12,854 nucleotides of DNA from Oscillospiraceae bacterium (GTDB lineage: Bacteria > Bacillota > Clostridia > Oscillospirales > Ruminococcaceae). The notes beneath the pieces were generated by a model. The model was not told the DNA's origin. It saw only the letters and a program-made list of their open reading frames with translations, and did no database searches. Made by a program: the position numbers and the translations under genes. The stretch lies in the NCBI GenBank assembly GCA_900768675.1, contig CAAGDT010000071.1, forward strand, positions 1 to 12,854, read 5' to 3'. Shown here in pieces: positions 10,956 through 12,854 of this stretch (position 1 is the first letter of the stretch; every line of letters begins with the position of its first letter).

Positions 10956-12854
10956 TTATTCCACAAGTATAAAATCAATAAGCCCACTGCCCGCGTCTGC
11001 CTTAACGCACTTTACCCGCACGCTGTCGCCTATTGTGTATGCCTTTCCCGAAAGGGACTCGATAAGAGCAATACTGTCCTTTACCTCGTAAGCGCCCTGT
11101 GGCAGAGAAAGTACGTCAACCTTTCCCTCTACGGTGTTGGGCAGCTCTACGAAAAAGCCTGTTGCAATAACCCCGGAAATAAAGCCCTCATATTCCTCGC
11201 CGATATGGTTTCTCATATACTCCGCCATATAGAACTTCTCGCAGTCCCGCTCCGCCGCAACCGCAATAAGCTCGGTAAGGCTTGCTCTTGCGGAGCTTTC
11301 TACGGCAAATTTGCGGTATTTTTTTATAAGCTTGTCGGCATTAGCGCCTGCCACATAATCGCTTAATATACGATGTATCGAAAGGTCGGCGTATCGGCGT
11401 ATCGGCGAAGTAAAGTGGCTGTATTCCTTCATCACCAGTCCAAAATGACCAAGCGGCTCCTCGCTGTACTTTGCTTTCATCATTGAGCGCAGAACAAGCC
11501 TGTTGATAACTGCGGCTCTGGGGCTGTCCTTTGTGCGCAGGAGAACTGCGGAAAGGTCAGCCGCCGTGCTTTTCTCGCTGATGCCTTTTGGGTCCTCGCC
11601 AAGGCTTACTAAGGTCTGCTGTAAGGACAGCAGCTTATCCTTGTCGGGGGCTTCATGAATACGGTAAACAAAGGGGAAGCCCTTTTCCATGGCAAGCTTT
11701 GCGGCGCAGTTGTTAGCGCAGAGCATAAACTCCTCGATTATTCCTTCGGAAATGCCCCTTGAACGCTCCTTTACGTCAACGCAGATACCCTCGGCGTTGC
11801 AGATAATCTTGCTTTCCCGTGAGTCGATTTCCGGTGCGCCACGCTGCTCCCTGTTCTTTGAAAGGATAGCGGAAAGCTGTACCATTACAGGAATTGCGGC
11901 GGAAACCTCCTTGTACTTTTCGTTGATTGCATTATCCGCAGTTCCCTCGATAATCTTATTAACCTCCGAATAAACGCCCTTTACTCTTGAACGGATAACA
12001 GTCTTTGCAAAGCGGTAGCCTGTTATATTTCCTCCCTCGTCCAGATCCATAAGGCAGGAGAAAGCAAGCCTGTCGGCGGCAGGGTTAAGGGAGCAGATAC
12101 CGTTTGAAAGCTGCTTCGGAAGCATAGGGATAACCCTGTCGGCGATATAAATGCTGGTGCCACGCTTATGGGCTTCTGTTTCAAGGGCAGAGCCTTTCTT
12201 GACATAATAGGAAACGTCGGCGATATGAACGCCCAGCTTAAAGCCCTTTTCCGTCTTTTCAATGCTTATTGCGTCATCAATATCCTTTGTGTCAGCGCCG
12301 TCAATGGTGAAAATCGGCAGGGAGCGCAAATCCTCACGGTTTTCCGTTTCCTTTGCCTTTATTCCTGCAAAGCCTATTGCTTCCGCCTCCGCCATTGTCT
12401 CCTCGTCAAATACCGCCTTTATGCCCTTTTCCTCAATGTATGCGTCAACGGAAACCTTTGCAAAGCCGGAGCTTCCGTAAACGGACGCAATATCAACGGT
12501 AATATCGCTGTGGCGCTCGGCACGGTCGTGAATTGTGAATTTAACCTTGTCCCCGCTTTTAATCTCGTTTCCGCCCCAGCGGATAATTGTAAGCGGGTCG
12601 GATACGAAGCTGTCGGGTCTGAGCTTCAGCTTTCCGTTTTCCTCAACAACAGTACCCGTAAGCACTCCCTCGGTTTCCTTTTCAACAAGCACAACCTCGG
12701 CTGTATCGGAATTATGGGTTTCGTCCTTAAATTCGGTAATACGAGCAAGCACAATATCCCCCGGAACAGCGCCCAGCATATCCTTGCCCCGCACAAAAAG
12801 CTCCTCGCCGTTTCCGTCGTTTCTTATAAAGCCGTGGCTTCTCGCAAGCTTAAC
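10956..12854 (-). CDS. rnr: Ribonuclease R (RNB family), 5' end outside the window
   Basis: Processive 3'-to-5' exoribonuclease that degrades structured RNA. The visible part has 632 residues. The frame is open to the window edge: the last 60 bases read SHGFIRND and EELFVRGKDMLGAVPGDIVL without a break, so the GTG at 12794 is an internal valine codon, not the start. About 80-100 N-terminal residues are missing. Order: cold-shock-like OB domain (to about 45), second cold-shock domain (about 60-125), RNB nuclease domain (about 170-510) and a short S1 domain (about 540-632). Magnesium-binding aspartates are in TIDGADTKDIDD (D185, D191, D193, D194). Also seen are ADRVIPMLPKQLSNGICSL, PFVYRIHEAPD and YSHFTSPIRRYADLSIHR. 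The highly basic tail of E. coli RNase R is absent. smpB, a common neighbour, does not follow it here. Confidence 0.95.
   Translation of the reverse strand, partial: VKLARSHGFIRNDGNGEELFVRGKDMLGAVPGDIVLARITEFKDETHNSDTAEVVLVEKETEGVLTGTVVEENGKLKLRPDSFVSDPLTIIRWGGNEIKSGDKVKFTIHDRAERHSDITVDIASVYGSSGFAKVSVDAYIEEKGIKAVFDEETMAEAEAIGFAGIKAKETENREDLRSLPIFTIDGADTKDIDDAISIEKTEKGFKLGVHIADVSYYVKKGSALETEAHKRGTSIYIADRVIPMLPKQLSNGICSLNPAADRLAFSCLMDLDEGGNITGYRFAKTVIRSRVKGVYSEVNKIIEGTADNAINEKYKEVSAAIPVMVQLSAILSKNREQRGAPEIDSRESKIICNAEGICVDVKERSRGISEGIIEEFMLCANNCAAKLAMEKGFPFVYRIHEAPDKDKLLSLQQTLVSLGEDPKGISEKSTAADLSAVLLRTKDSPRAAVINRLVLRSMMKAKYSEEPLGHFGLVMKEYSHFTSPIRRYADLSIHRILSDYVAGANADKLIKKYRKFAVESSARASLTELIAVAAERDCEKFYMAEYMRNHIGEEYEGFISGVIATGFFVELPNTVEGKVDVLSLPQGAYEVKDSIALIESLSGKAYTIGDSVRVKCVKADAGSGLIDFILVE

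Noticed and set aside
12792..12794. GTG as the start codon of RNase R
   Set aside because: In-frame conserved OB-fold sequence continues upstream to the window edge, so the gene is truncated by the window.
1..12854. CRISPR array, insertion sequence or prophage
   Set aside because: No spaced direct repeats of CRISPR type, no transposase or integrase, and no block of phage genes; only the JAB module hints at transfer.

Overview
The window looks like a chromosomal segment from a low-to-mid GC, motile Gram-positive anaerobe of the class Clostridia. A Ruminococcus / Eubacterium siraeum-like Oscillospiraceae member is my best guess. The guess rests on strong AGGAGG-type ribosome sites, sigma-A promoters close to consensus, the chemotaxis and flagellar-export gene types, and the general protein style. 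It is inference, because no taxonomic marker gene lies in the window.

Layout. Positions 1-160 hold a structured regulatory region: two sigma-A-like promoters that share a 12-bp direct repeat, with a three-hairpin cloverleaf palindrome between them. A VanY-type D,D-carboxypeptidase follows (+, 162-926) and ends at a bidirectional terminator. Convergent to it is a small AT-rich two-gene module (-, 985-1718): a JAB/MPN-like metallopeptidase-fold protein and a translationally coupled 88-aa partner, driven by a near-consensus promoter of its own. The next block, all on the minus strand and read from 7528 down to 1787, is a chemotaxis operon: cheA, cheW, cheR, a strong internal hairpin/terminator, cheB, a GtrA-family membrane protein, and a soluble protein resembling DUF5610. 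Divergent from cheA (+, 7693-9808) is an overlapping pair: a 610-aa FliK/YlqG-like protein and a 98-aa stand-alone FlhB C-terminal-domain paralogue (YlqH/FlhX type). Then come a 328-bp AT-rich intergenic region with a candidate small RNA on the minus strand and phased repeats, a stand-alone small (p)ppGpp synthetase (+, 10137-10832) under a perfect-consensus promoter, and a 5'-truncated RNase R gene (-, 10956 to the window edge).

How the genes work together. CheA and CheW form the receptor-signalling core, and CheR and CheB set receptor methylation. CheY, CheC/D and receptors are not in the window. The FliK-like/FlhB-like pair belongs to flagellar export and substrate switching. RNase R and the small alarmone synthetase are stress and RNA-turnover housekeeping genes unrelated to motility. 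The JAB module looks acquired.

Leads most worth following: the JAB metallopeptidase/88-aa pair, the four-segment hairpin array between cheR and cheB, the candidate minus-strand sRNA at 9818-9930, the cloverleaf element at 32-100, and the apparent AUA start of the carboxypeptidase. I did not see a clear, wholly new large system. No tRNA, rRNA, CRISPR array, transposase or integrase was seen.
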